Source: an uncultured Campylobacter sp. (GTDB lineage: Bacteria; Campylobacterota; Campylobacteria; Campylobacterales; Campylobacteraceae). From it: a DNA stretch of 51,138 nucleotides. Position 1 is the first letter of the stretch, and every line of letters begins with the position of its first letter. Location of the stretch: NCBI GenBank assembly GCA_900539255.1, contig UQBJ01000013.1, forward strand, positions 1-51,138. The letters run 5' to 3'. Below are positions 25,288-33,763 of this stretch, in pieces. The position numbers and the translations under genes are program-made. The notes under the pieces were generated by a model, which saw only the letters and a list, made by a program, of their open reading frames with translations, was not told the origin of the DNA and made no database searches.

Positions 25288-27348
25288 TTAAAAATACTTA
25301 GCTAAAACGAATTCTAATGCGGTGTTTTGGGGGTTTATGTTTTCAAACTCTTCTTTAAAGCCGTAACCACTGCGGTTTTTGCCTTGTTGTTGCCTGTCTT
25401 TTTTGCTTTGGTCGCTGAAATTCATTTCAAGCCCCGTAAAGCCCATATTGACAAGCGAATTCTTAAATTCCGCTTGGTTTTGGATAAAAAGGTTCATCGT
25501 GCTGGTGTTGGTGTTAAAACTTATGTGTAAATTCTGCCCGCGTTGGACAAGCGTAACTTCCACTTCGCCTAAATTTGACGGATTTAAAGTAATGTTAAAG
25601 CGCGTAATAGGCGGCTTGTAAGTTTGCATTTGCTCTTTGAAATCCTGCGCGAAATTCCTAAAAGTCTCTTTGAGATTTAAATCGCTTTTAAGCTCACTGC
25701 GCGAAACTTGGCTCAAATCTTTAAGCGCGGCGTTTAGCTCGCTGTTGTCATCACTACTTATGCCAAAGTCTATTTCATCGGCTTTTGCCACTTGCTCGCT
25801 TTGTCGCTCGCTTAAAGTTTGAACGCTTGTAGTGCTTGTGGTGTCGGCGTTTAGCTTGCTTTGCAACTTGCTCATCAAACTTTCTAAATTTGTAGGGTTT
25901 TTGCTCTCAACGCTTGTGTTTGTGGCGTTTGTGCTTAAATTTTCTTTTGAAAGCTCGCTTTGCAAGCTCTTTTCAAAACTCTCTTTGCTTGTCGTGCCTT
26001 TGCTTTCTACGCTGTTTTGAGCTTTGGGCTGTGTTTTGGGCGTGATAGGCTGAATTTGTGGGCTTTGCGCCTTTTGAACCTGTGGCTCGTTTGCTTTAAG
26101 CACGCTTTGGGTGATTTTTTCATCTTTTACAACGAGCTTTTCGTCATTGAACGCAAATTTTTGACTCAGCTCGCTTTTAGTTTCTTTGCTCTCTTTTGGA
26201 GAAATCTTACTTTCTTTGTTGTCCTTGCTTTCTTTTAAGGAATTTTCTTGCGGGGCTTGATTTGCCACGCTTTTAAGGCTTTGTGCGCTTTGGGTTAAAG
26301 CACTTGCGAAAGTTTTTGGCTCGCTTTGTGGCTTGCTATCAAGTGCATTTGTGGGCGTTTGTTTTATCTCATTAGCTAGCGTTTCTTTTGCGGGCGTGCT
26401 TTTTGGCTGCTCGTTGAAAAGTGGCTTTTCATCTTTTAGCGCGGCACTTGGCTCGCTAAAAGTCGCCTTGGCGACATTTTCAAGCCCTTTGTTTAAGGCT
26501 AACTCTACCTTTGCGGACTTGGTGCTTAAATTTTGCGTTTCATCGCTGTTTAAAGGCGTTTTGCCTGTCTTGCTTTGTAGCTCATCGGCTGTGTCTAAAA
26601 GCTCGCTGAGCTTTGGTGTCGTGTTTTTTGGCTCGCTTTTAAGCACGCTTGTGTCATCATCGCTTATGCTTTGTAGCACTTTGGCAAGCAAATTTGGCTG
26701 GCTTTGCTTGGTGCTTTTGGGCGCGCTGTGGTTTGTGAGCTTGCTTTCGTTTTCTTTGATGAGCGTTGAAATTTTGGTGTTTAAAAACTCTTTAAACACG
26801 CTTTCTAAATTTTGCGTGAAAAAATTTGCCTTGTTGAGATTTGGAAAATGCGTTTTAAACTCGCCGATTTGCTCGACTTTAACATTTGTAACCTTTAAAT
26901 TTAGGCTTTTGGCTATGTCTAAAAGCTCGCTTATGTTTTTCGCGCCTTTTAGGGCGTCAAGATTGCTTTGCGTTTGCACGAGCTGCTGCATTTGCGTGGA
27001 AAGATTGCCTAATTTTACTTCGCTGGCTTGAATTTGTAAATTCTCCAAAACAGAAAGGATTTGCATAAAACTCAAATTCTCAAAAAGCGCATTTTGCTCC
27101 ACTTCGCCCAAAAGTGAGCCTTTTTGGAAAGAGAGTGCTAAATCCTGCAAAAGCGCCTCATCGCTTACTTGCAAATCTTGCGGTAAAAATTCGTTTGATT
27201 CGTCAAGGGCTTGCACTAAGGCATTAAGAAAGCTCGGCGCATCGCCATCTTCTGCCACATAAGGCGTGGCTGAATTCGCGCCTGTGGCGGTAAATTCAGC
27301 CTTTGGAGAGAGATTTAAAAAGCTATTTTGCGAAGTTAAACTTGCCAC
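25288..27348 (-). CDS. fliK: flagellar hook-length control protein FliK
   Basis: Measures hook length and switches export specificity. The 686-residue protein is mostly low-complexity Ser/Lys/Gln/Thr/Glu sequence (about residues 180-560), as expected for a molecular ruler, with a compact C-terminal domain around 590-650: ITRFNITLNPSNLGEVEVTL followed by an NTNTSTMNLFIQNQAEFKNSL-like helix, the Flg_hook signature. It lies between the small Cj0040-like gene and flgD. The reverse strand carries long open frames here, a by-product of the repetitive codons. Confidence 0.88.
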   Translation of the reverse strand: MASLTSQNSFLNLSPKAEFTATGANSATPYVAEDGDAPSFLNALVQALDESNEFLPQDLQVSDEALLQDLALSFQKGSLLGEVEQNALFENLSFMQILSVLENLQIQASEVKLGNLSTQMQQLVQTQSNLDALKGAKNISELLDIAKSLNLKVTNVKVEQIGEFKTHFPNLNKANFFTQNLESVFKEFLNTKISTLIKENESKLTNHSAPKSTKQSQPNLLAKVLQSISDDDTSVLKSEPKNTTPKLSELLDTADELQSKTGKTPLNSDETQNLSTKSAKVELALNKGLENVAKATFSEPSAALKDEKPLFNEQPKSTPAKETLANEIKQTPTNALDSKPQSEPKTFASALTQSAQSLKSVANQAPQENSLKESKDNKESKISPKESKETKSELSQKFAFNDEKLVVKDEKITQSVLKANEPQVQKAQSPQIQPITPKTQPKAQNSVESKGTTSKESFEKSLQSELSKENLSTNATNTSVESKNPTNLESLMSKLQSKLNADTTSTTSVQTLSERQSEQVAKADEIDFGISSDDNSELNAALKDLSQVSRSELKSDLNLKETFRNFAQDFKEQMQTYKPPITRFNITLNPSNLGEVEVTLVQRGQNLHISFNTNTSTMNLFIQNQAEFKNSLVNMGFTGLEMNFSDQSKKDRQQQGKNRSGYGFKEEFENINPQNTALEFVLAKYF

Positions 27349-27361
27349 AAAAACCTTTCTT

Positions 27362-27661
27362 TTATAAAAACGCCCTTTTTGCTAAACTCGGGTAAGTCGC
27401 TCGCAAAAGTTCCTCGCAAGGCACTTTAAGCATAGTGTTTTCAAGCTCAAAGCCCTCCATCGTGTCAAGCAACTCGTCCAAATTCTTGGCGTTTTGTATT
27501 TTTTTAAAATTGTCCTCATCAGCCAAAGCGTTGCTAAGCTCTGATGATATACGAACCATTCTACCGCTTTGCTGTGATTGCAAAGTTTCAAGCAGACTCA
27601 AAGCCTGCCCCACTGCGTCATTGCTCTTGCTTATAAAAGCCTGTCCTGCTGGTCTTGACAT
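27362..27661 (-). CDS. small flagellar-locus protein (Cj0040-type)
   Basis: A 99-residue protein (MSRPAGQAFISKSND...) of unknown function, mostly helical, without signal peptide. I set the start at 27661, which has AAAGGAT 6 bp upstream; the frame stays open 43 codons further, but that extension runs across the sigma-54 promoter at 27718-27735. A small gene in the same place before fliK-flgD-flgE exists in C. jejuni (Cj0040). The promoter ties its expression to hook assembly. It ends 13 bp before the fliK start. Confidence 0.8.
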   Translation of the reverse strand: MSRPAGQAFISKSNDAVGQALSLLETLQSQQSGRMVRISSELSNALADEDNFKKIQNAKNLDELLDTMEGFELENTMLKVPCEELLRATYPSLAKRAFL

Positions 27662-27717
27662 TTTGTATCCTTTCAAACGACCTTTTTTAAGTCTTTTCAG
27701 ACTCTGTATCACTTTGT

Positions 27718-27735
27718 AAGCAAGAAGTGTTCCAA
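27718..27735 (-). promoter_or_regulatory. sigma-54 (RpoN) promoter of the small gene-fliK operon
   Basis: On the minus strand: TTGGAACACTTCTTGCTT, GG and GC 10 bp apart. It starts transcription about 45 nt before the ATG at 27661. Only the central bases differ from the copy before flgD. Confidence 0.88.
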
Positions 27736-27830
27736 CTTTTAAATTTTCAAAGAAAATGCCATAAATGCGAGTAACAAAAAGGCTTTGCAAAAAAAGTCAA
27801 ATTATTTACACTTGGTTAATGCCTTGATAT

Positions 27831-27836
27831 TACAAT
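27831..27836 (+). promoter_or_regulatory. -10 element of the VWA-like gene
   Basis: TACAAT lies 26 bp before the ATG at 27863, with AAAGGAGATG as a strong ribosome binding site between them. No clear -35. Confidence 0.4.
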
Positions 27837-27862
27837 AGTTTATAAAAACAAAAGGAGATGAA

Positions 27863-28933
27863 ATGAAAAAGTGGTTCTTGTGTCTTTTGTGCTTTTGCTT
27901 TGTTTATGCAAATGATGACATTGTGATTGATGAGCATTATTTTAATCAAATGCTTTATAGTCTCATCTTTGGGGCAAGTTGTGATGAAAAAGTAGCGCAT
28001 CAACACTCAGCTTTTAGCCCAAATACCATTACCGTGTATAATGGCAGCAGTATTGATGGCTTAAAATACGATGAAAACTCCAAACAAAGCAAAATCATTC
28101 GCTTTGCGGGCAATTTTTTAGTAGGCGGGATAAAAGAAAATGCAAATTTTATCAGTGCTGACAGAGCCATTTCTTACGCTCTACAAAATGACACTTTGAG
28201 CGTGAAAAGTGTTTGCGATAAGCAAAGTTTTAGCATTTTGCACTTTAAAAACGGCGATTTTAACATAAAACTAGGCACAAACCCCACAAAAGAGCTTGCC
28301 ATAGTCATCAACGCAAACTCATCTATGCAAAAATACAACACCGCACTCAAAGAAATAGCCCCTTTTATCGCTCAAAATATCTTTAAAGACGGACAAAACT
28401 ACGCTAAAATCTCGCTTGTGTATTTTTCTGGCTTAAATTCAACCGAGCTTGGCACATTTTATGATGAGCAAAGTTTCACAAAGGCTTTAAACAAGATAAA
28501 AAGCAAGAACTCACAGACAAAGATGCTTAATCTTTCTTTGATTAAGGCTATGTCAAATTTTACAAAGGACAATGGCTTGACAAAGGAAATTTATCTCATC
28601 AGCAACGCTGAGCCAAGCGATATGCAAAATTCTCAAAAGGTGCTTACTTTAACGAGCAATCTTAATCAAAACATAGTCAAAAACTCCAAAAACAAAGCGC
28701 AAAACCTTGTGAAAATTCACACCTTTGCTATCGGGGCTGATTTAAAATACCTTAAAGACTTAGCCCAAGCTACAAATGGCACTTATCATAATGCGGGCAA
28801 TGCTTATGATTTTAAAAAGCAAATTCTTACCACAAGCAACGATGGCAAGGACTTTGATATGCGTAAAATCGACAAAGAAATAAGAATCAACAAGGCACAC
28901 AAAGCCTACGACCCTGATAACCCTGATGAGTGA
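27863..28933 (+). CDS. secreted protein with a degenerate VWA-like domain, unknown function
   Basis: 356 residues with a signal peptide (MKKWFLCLLCFCFVYA, cleavage near 16). Residues about 135-320 look like a von Willebrand A fold: KELAIVINANSSMQKYNTAL (where DxSxS would coordinate metal, NANSS is found), KISLVYFSG, then KEIYLISNAEPSD and KIHTFAIGADLKYLKDLAQATNGTYH, a typical last strand and helix. The metal site is therefore degenerate. The C-terminal 40 residues are charged and end YDPDNPDE. It is divergent from the fliK operon with no shared regulator visible. Base composition looks more A/T-rich than the neighbours. I do not know its function. Confidence 0.75.
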   Translation: MKKWFLCLLCFCFVYANDDIVIDEHYFNQMLYSLIFGASCDEKVAHQHSAFSPNTITVYNGSSIDGLKYDENSKQSKIIRFAGNFLVGGIKENANFISADRAISYALQNDTLSVKSVCDKQSFSILHFKNGDFNIKLGTNPTKELAIVINANSSMQKYNTALKEIAPFIAQNIFKDGQNYAKISLVYFSGLNSTELGTFYDEQSFTKALNKIKSKNSQTKMLNLSLIKAMSNFTKDNGLTKEIYLISNAEPSDMQNSQKVLTLTSNLNQNIVKNSKNKAQNLVKIHTFAIGADLKYLKDLAQATNGTYHNAGNAYDFKKQILTTSNDGKDFDMRKIDKEIRINKAHKAYDPDNPDE

Positions 28934-28967
28934 TTTGGCTTTATCATATAAAACACGCAAGTGCGCT

Positions 28968-30242
28968 CTAATCAAGTTCTCTTTGCTTTGGTATTAAAGC
29001 TGTGCAAATAAGTGAGATACAAGCAATAACGCCAAAATACACAAAAAAGCCCCATTCTATGCCAAGTGCTTTAAATTGCAAGGCTACATAATTCACGCTT
29101 CCGCCAAAAAGTCCCACACTTATCATACACCCAAGTCCAGCACCAAGTGCGCGAATTTGGGGTGGAAAAAGTGAGGTTTTAGAAATGGCTGCCACAGCTG
29201 TGTAAAAACTTAACATAAAACACATAAAACAAACTATAACAAAGAGTAAAAACTCATTTGACCCGCTTAATGCTACGCTTTTTAAAGCCATAAAAAGCGG
29301 ATAAGTCCCTACAAGGCAAAAACCAAGATAAATGAAGAGTGAAATTTTAAAGCCTATTTTATCGCTAATTGCGCCGATAAAGGGTATAGCCACGCACAGC
29401 ACAAATAAAGAGCCTAGCATAATGTTATTAGCTAAGATTGTATCAACGCCGTTATTTATCATAAATACCTTAGGATAAACTGTGATTGCATAAAAGCCTA
29501 TGGTGCAACCAGCCGTTACGCCTATTACTATTAAAAGGGCTTTGTAGGATTTAAAAAGGGCTTTAAAGCTCCCTCTATCAGCATAATTTTCAAGGACTTT
29601 ATGAGAATTATCCTGTATAAAACTTCTAAAAAAGAGGCTTAAAACAGCCAAAACTCCGCCCACGAAAAATAAAATTCTCCAACCAAATTCTTGCATTTGT
29701 TTTTCATCTATAAACAAAAATAAAAGGCTAATGCTTGCCACTGCAAGAAGTTGTCCGCCGATTATGGTAACATATTGAAAGCTTGATACAAAGCCTCTTT
29801 TACCTTGTGGGGCGATTTCTGTTAAGTAAGCTGCAACTATACCAAATTCCCCGCCAACTGCTATGCCTTGAATAAGCCGCAAAAGCAGCAAAAACACCAC
29901 AGCCATATCTCCAATTGCTTGTTTATCAGGTAAAAAGGCTATGCCAAAAGAACCAAATGCCATAAAGATGATAGAAACTATCATTGCCTTTTTACGCCCC
30001 TTAATGTCAGCCATTTTGCCAAAAATAATGCTTCCAACAGGCAGCATTAAAAAGCCAGCCGCAAAGACACCAAAAATTTCAATTTGCTGAAAAAGTGTTG
30101 AAGTGGCATTAGAAAAATTATGAGCAAAATACACAGCCGCAAAACCATAAATATAAAAGTCAAACCATTCAACAAGATTGCCACTACTTGCAGCGATAAC
30201 AGAGTGAATTTGAGCCTTTTTGCTTAGTTTGGTTGTTTGCAT
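28968..30242 (-). CDS. kgtP: MHS-family MFS symporter, probably alpha-ketoglutarate permease
   Basis: A 424-residue inner-membrane protein with twelve hydrophobic segments. It begins with the metabolite:H+ symporter pattern ASSGNLVEWFDFYIYGF, has the MFS loop GKMADIKGRKKAM, RLIQGIAVGGEFG in helix 4 and a GAISDKIGFK loop in the second half. These are the family marks of KgtP, ProP and ShiA. KgtP is the likely member because C. jejuni has a close relative with this N-terminus, but the substrate is inferred. AAAGGACAAAA precedes the ATG. It converges with the VWA-like gene. Confidence 0.82.
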   Translation of the reverse strand: MQTTKLSKKAQIHSVIAASSGNLVEWFDFYIYGFAAVYFAHNFSNATSTLFQQIEIFGVFAAGFLMLPVGSIIFGKMADIKGRKKAMIVSIIFMAFGSFGIAFLPDKQAIGDMAVVFLLLLRLIQGIAVGGEFGIVAAYLTEIAPQGKRGFVSSFQYVTIIGGQLLAVASISLLFLFIDEKQMQEFGWRILFFVGGVLAVLSLFFRSFIQDNSHKVLENYADRGSFKALFKSYKALLIVIGVTAGCTIGFYAITVYPKVFMINNGVDTILANNIMLGSLFVLCVAIPFIGAISDKIGFKISLFIYLGFCLVGTYPLFMALKSVALSGSNEFLLFVIVCFMCFMLSFYTAVAAISKTSLFPPQIRALGAGLGCMISVGLFGGSVNYVALQFKALGIEWGFFVYFGVIACISLICTALIPKQRELD

Positions 30243-30375
30243 TTTTGTCCTTTTTGCTGAGAATTTTAGCCAAAAATTGTAAATTTATATTTTGATAATT
30301 GCTAATTTAAATTCCACACGCAAAATTTTTGCCCGTTTAGCATTTGATTAAAAGCAAATTTAAATTCACAAAAAA

Positions 30376-31212
30376 TTAGCCATTTAGCAAAAGCAGGCTA
30401 AACGCCATCACGCCCATTCCCACGAGCAAGCCGTAAAGGCAGTGGTGCGCCTTGCCGTAGAATTTCGCCGCAGGCAAAAGCTCATCAAAAGAAATATACA
30501 CCATTATCCCCGCCACAAGCGCAAAAATCACCGCTAGCACGGTTTCACTCATAAAGGGCAAAAGCGCCAAAGCGCACACAAGCGCGCCCAAAGGCTCGCT
30601 AAGCCCTGAAAGCGTGGCATACACAAAGGCTTTTTTCTTGCTGCCTGTGGAGTGATAAATCGGCAAGGACACCATCATACCCTCTGGTATGTTGTGAATC
30701 ATCACAGCCAAAGCTATCACAAGCCCGAAAGAAAAGTCGCTCAGCGTAGATATAAATGTCGCAAAGCCCTCAGGAAAGTTGTGTAGAGCGATGATGATAG
30801 CAAGCAAAACGCCCATTCTTTGCAGCTTTTTGGTGTGATATGGAGCTTTTTGCTCGCCCACAAGCTCGAATTTAAGCTCTTTGTAGGCGTTTTGTTCTTG
30901 CTTGTGCAAGTCATTTGGTATGAGTTTATCCACAAGGGCTGAGAGTAAAATGCCTATAAAAAAGCACACCAAGCCCAAAATCTTGTCCCAAATGCCTAAA
31001 TTTAGGCTAGAAAACCCCTCAAAAGCCTCAGGCAAAATCTCCATAAAAGAGATATAAATCATCACGCCCGCAGAAAAGCTAAGCCCTATGGATAGGACTT
31101 TTGGGCTGTCTTTTTTGAGAAAAAACACCGCCACAGCGCCGATACAGGTAGAAATCCCCGCAAGCAAGGACAACAAAAAGGCGATGAAAATTTGATAAGC
31201 GCTAAATTCCAT
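30376..31212 (-). CDS. zupT: ZIP-family zinc transporter ZupT
   Basis: 278 residues with eight predicted membrane helices. The two metal-transport signatures of ZupT are present: HNFPEGFATFIS in helix 4 and HNIPEGMMVSLPIY in helix 5. A charged loop of about 35 residues (HKQEQNAYKELKFELVGEQK) lies between helices 3 and 4. It takes up Zn2+ and possibly other divalent metals. No Zur-type operator was recognised. It is divergent from the SbmA-like gene, with 117 bp between them. Confidence 0.92.
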   Translation of the reverse strand: MEFSAYQIFIAFLLSLLAGISTCIGAVAVFFLKKDSPKVLSIGLSFSAGVMIYISFMEILPEAFEGFSSLNLGIWDKILGLVCFFIGILLSALVDKLIPNDLHKQEQNAYKELKFELVGEQKAPYHTKKLQRMGVLLAIIIALHNFPEGFATFISTLSDFSFGLVIALAVMIHNIPEGMMVSLPIYHSTGSKKKAFVYATLSGLSEPLGALVCALALLPFMSETVLAVIFALVAGIMVYISFDELLPAAKFYGKAHHCLYGLLVGMGVMAFSLLLLNG

Positions 31213-31301
31213 TTGCTTTCTTTCGTTTGAAACTCATTTAAAGATAAAATGATAGCATAAATTTGGTGTTTTTTGTGGTGCTTTCATTTGTCTTTTTTTA
31301 C

Positions 31302-31307
31302 TACAAT
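31302..31307 (+). promoter_or_regulatory. -10 element of the SbmA/BacA-like gene
   Basis: TACAAT in a T-rich context 22 bp before the ATG at 31330, followed by AAGGAAAA as the ribosome binding site. Confidence 0.4.
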
Positions 31308-31329
31308 ACTTTTTTTGTAAGGAAAATTT

Positions 31330-32835
31330 ATGTTTAAATCCTTTTTTATCACGGCAAAATGGGCGTTGTGGGCGTATGGCGGGCTTTTTTTGCTGCTCTT
31401 TTTTCTCTATATACAAACAAGCCTAAATGTCGCTATAAACGAGTGGTATAAGGACTTTTACGATATTTTGCAAAAGCCAAAAATTCAAAGCAAAGCCGAG
31501 CAAAAAGCAAGGCAAGATGATGAAAGCAAGGGGCAAATCCTAAGCCAAGATGAGTTTTTAAACGCTGTAAAAGCCCTAAATTTAGAGCTTTTAAACGATG
31601 ACAATCAAAGCCTAAATTTCGCGCTCATTTACGCCAAAGCAAAAGAATTTGCCACGCAAAATTCAGCGCAAATGCAAAATTCAGCCCCCAAAGAGCAAAA
31701 CAAAGCCCAAAATTCAGCCACGCACGAAAAATCATCAAATTTAAACGCCACAAATTCAGCCCAAGCAAATCAAAACTTAAATTTCCAAGCACTCGCCACG
31801 CAAAAAGGCGTAAATTTAGACATTTTCATCGACACAGCCAAGCATTATGCCGCCGCAAAGGCAGCACAAGAAAAGCTTGATGGGGCAAATTTCCTTAATA
31901 AATTTTCGCTTTATTTTTACCAAAGCCTGCTCGAACACTTTTTTAACGCGCGCAGTATAAGTGGCGAAAACGCTTACAGCATAGGGATTTTTTACGCGAT
32001 GATATGGGTTTTTCTTTGCATAGCCTTGCCTTATGTCTTAATAGCCACGATAAATGTGTATTTTGCGAGCATTTACGCACTCAAATGGCGCGAAGCGATG
32101 ACTTTTGAGTATCTTGCCTTTTGGAAAGCAAAGGACGACAACATAGAAGGCAGCTCGCAGCGCATACAAGAGGACATTTACAACTTTTCTAAAATAGTCG
32201 AAAGCCTAGGGCTAGCCTTTATCCGCGCTTTGATGATACTTTTTGCCTTTATACCCATACTTTGGGCTTTAAGCGGGGTTATCGCCGCGCCACTTTTTGA
32301 GGGCATAGATGAAAATTCTATTTTCGCTCCGCTCAAACACATAGACGGGCTTTTGGTTTATGTCGCCCTTTTCATCAGTCTTGGCGGGCTTTTCATCTCG
32401 TGGTTTGTCGGCATAAAGCTACCTGGGCTTGAATACAACAACCAAAAAGCCGAAGCCGCCTTTCGTAAAGAGCTTGTTTTTGCGGAGGATAACAGGCGAG
32501 ATTATGCCACGCGCGAAACGATGATAGAGCTTTTCACGGGGCTTAAATTCAACTACAAAAGGCTTTTTTTGCACTATGGCTACTTTAACATTTGGCTTAT
32601 TTTATTTGAGCAAATTATCGTCATAGTGCCGTTTCTCATAGTCGCTCCGTCTTTGTTTGCTGGTGCTATCGGGCTTGGCGTGGTGATGCAAATGAACAAT
32701 GCCTTTGACCAAGTGCGTAGCTCGTTTAGCGTTTTTATCACAAATTGGACAAAAATCACAGAATTAAGAAGCATACACAAGCGTTTGCGTGAATTTGAGG
32801 AAAATATCGAGTATAGAAAAAGCCTAAAACGCTAG
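31330..32835 (+). CDS. SbmA/BacA-family peptide transporter
   Basis: 501-residue membrane protein of the SbmA/BacA (ABC-transporter-like, ATPase-less) family, which imports peptides and some peptide antibiotics. Family features: the N-terminal helix followed by SLNVAINEWYKDFYDILQ, ALKWREAMTFEYLAFW, SQRIQEDIYNF, and the C-terminal QVRSSFSVFITNWTKITELRSIHKRLREFE. Between residues about 50 and 170 there is a Gln/Asn/Ala/Lys-rich insert (NSAQMQNSAPKEQNKAQNSA) not found in E. coli SbmA (about 406 residues). C. jejuni Cj0182 is the related gene. Monocistronic. Confidence 0.85.
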   Translation: MFKSFFITAKWALWAYGGLFLLLFFLYIQTSLNVAINEWYKDFYDILQKPKIQSKAEQKARQDDESKGQILSQDEFLNAVKALNLELLNDDNQSLNFALIYAKAKEFATQNSAQMQNSAPKEQNKAQNSATHEKSSNLNATNSAQANQNLNFQALATQKGVNLDIFIDTAKHYAAAKAAQEKLDGANFLNKFSLYFYQSLLEHFFNARSISGENAYSIGIFYAMIWVFLCIALPYVLIATINVYFASIYALKWREAMTFEYLAFWKAKDDNIEGSSQRIQEDIYNFSKIVESLGLAFIRALMILFAFIPILWALSGVIAAPLFEGIDENSIFAPLKHIDGLLVYVALFISLGGLFISWFVGIKLPGLEYNNQKAEAAFRKELVFAEDNRRDYATRETMIELFTGLKFNYKRLFLHYGYFNIWLILFEQIIVIVPFLIVAPSLFAGAIGLGVVMQMNNAFDQVRSSFSVFITNWTKITELRSIHKRLREFEENIEYRKSLKR

Positions 32836-32837
32836 CT

Positions 32838-33032
32838 TTGAGCTTGCTAAAAAAACCTTTTTGTAGCACTTTAAAAGAAAACGATAAAATTTTTCTAACA
32901 ACCGTGCATTGTAGGCATACTTTTACTCCAAAAAAGCCTACTTGGATAAGTGAGCTTTTGGGCGTAGCAAATCAAGGTGTAGGTGTGGGTGGTGCATTAC
33001 CAGCAAAACATTTTATGAAAAGTCAAAAATAA
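32838..33032 (+). pseudogene. possible 3' remnant of a gene after the SbmA-like gene
   Basis: The frame from just after the SbmA stop to TAA at 33030-33032 is open for 64 codons but has only a TTG start and no ribosome binding site. The second half reads like real protein (TPKKPTWISELLGVANQGVG, ending MKSQK). I do not recognise it. It may be the tail of a lost gene; it may also be chance. Confidence 0.25.
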
Positions 33033-33044
33033 ACAAATTTTCAC

Positions 33045-33073
33045 TTGACACCGAAACTTTTTTATGTTATAAT
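33045..33073 (+). promoter_or_regulatory. perfect consensus promoter facing the 3' end of the Abi-like gene
   Basis: TTGACA at 33045-33050, a 17-bp spacer, and TATAAT at 33068-33073 with TG one base before it (extended -10). Its transcript would begin near 33080, pass a GGGGG/CCCCC stem (33088-33092 with 33100-33104) and enter the minus-strand Abi-like gene from its 3' end. No plus-strand protein gene follows. Confidence 0.65.
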
Positions 33074-33079
33074 TTTGCC

Positions 33080-33108
33080 ACTTTCTAGGGGGTCCTTGTC
33101 CCCCACCT
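33080..33108 (+). ncRNA. candidate small RNA start next to the Abi-like gene
   Basis: The expected first 30 nt contain a 5-bp G/C stem with a 7-nt loop. The 3' end cannot be placed; there is no T-run. The transcript would be antisense to the last part of the HEPN gene. Existence inferred from the promoter only. Confidence 0.3.
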
Positions 33109-33744
33109 TTAAAATTCGTGCTTTGTATCTAGCAATCTCTCATCAAAACTAGCTAAAATATCATCTAAAAATACTATAATTTTATCGGGGGCAATAGCTA
33201 TGTATAAAGGATTTTTACCGAGCATTATTTTGACATTTAATCGTGGGTAATTTCGATTTAGTTTATAAAGATTTTCAAAATGAAAGGCTCTATTGCGAAT
33301 AATCCTAATGAGATAAAGCACTATTCTAGCTTTATGTGTATCTCGCAACTTAAAATGTTTGATTTTATGGCTTTTATTGCCCTTATAATAAGCCCTTAAA
33401 TTAAGCCTTGTAATAAAATTTATATCAAAAATTTGTGTATGAATGCCATAAAAATCAGCTATTTTTACCCAAAAACCTAAATTTTGTTTTGAAATAATTT
33501 GATGCTTTTGTAGCGCAAGTATATCATCGCTCAATAAATCTTTATGTGAATAAATCCATCTAGCATTACTTTGGCTTAAAATTTTATCGATTTTATTGCG
33601 AATGATGACTTCTAAAAGCCCTATTTTAGGGCTAATCCTACCGACAAAATAAAAATTATCAAAATGCTCTTGTGAATTTTTATAGCTTTGCAATCTTTCT
33701 TTGGAAAAGAGCCTTTGCAAGTCTTTTTCGCTGAAATTTCGCAT
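33109..33744 (-). CDS. Abi-like HEPN protein (AbiD/AbiF, Abi_2 family), probable RNase
   Basis: 211 residues, no signal peptide. The C-terminal half carries RIIRNRAFHFENLY (148-161) with the HEPN RNase motif R150-x4-H155; the N-terminal EKDLQRLFSKERLQSY and LEVIIRNKIDKIL are typical of the Abi_2 family of abortive-infection proteins. Such proteins are thought to cut RNA and stop growth of phage-infected cells; some are associated with a structured RNA. The gene is A/T-rich compared with its neighbours and sits between transport and respiration genes. Ribosome binding site unclear (AGG 17 nt before the ATG); TAAGAT lies 8 nt upstream. A strong convergent promoter lies at its 3' end. Confidence 0.8.
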   Translation of the reverse strand: MRNFSEKDLQRLFSKERLQSYKNSQEHFDNFYFVGRISPKIGLLEVIIRNKIDKILSQSNARWIYSHKDLLSDDILALQKHQIISKQNLGFWVKIADFYGIHTQIFDINFITRLNLRAYYKGNKSHKIKHFKLRDTHKARIVLYLIRIIRNRAFHFENLYKLNRNYPRLNVKIMLGKNPLYIAIAPDKIIVFLDDILASFDERLLDTKHEF

Positions 33745-33763
33745 TTTGATTTATCTTACCTAA

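Noticed and set aside
26333..27031. Long plus-strand open frame opposite fliK (232 codons)
   Set aside because: It mirrors the Ser/Lys/Glu-rich codons of fliK, has no ribosome binding site and gives a Ser/Leu/Phe-rich product without family features.
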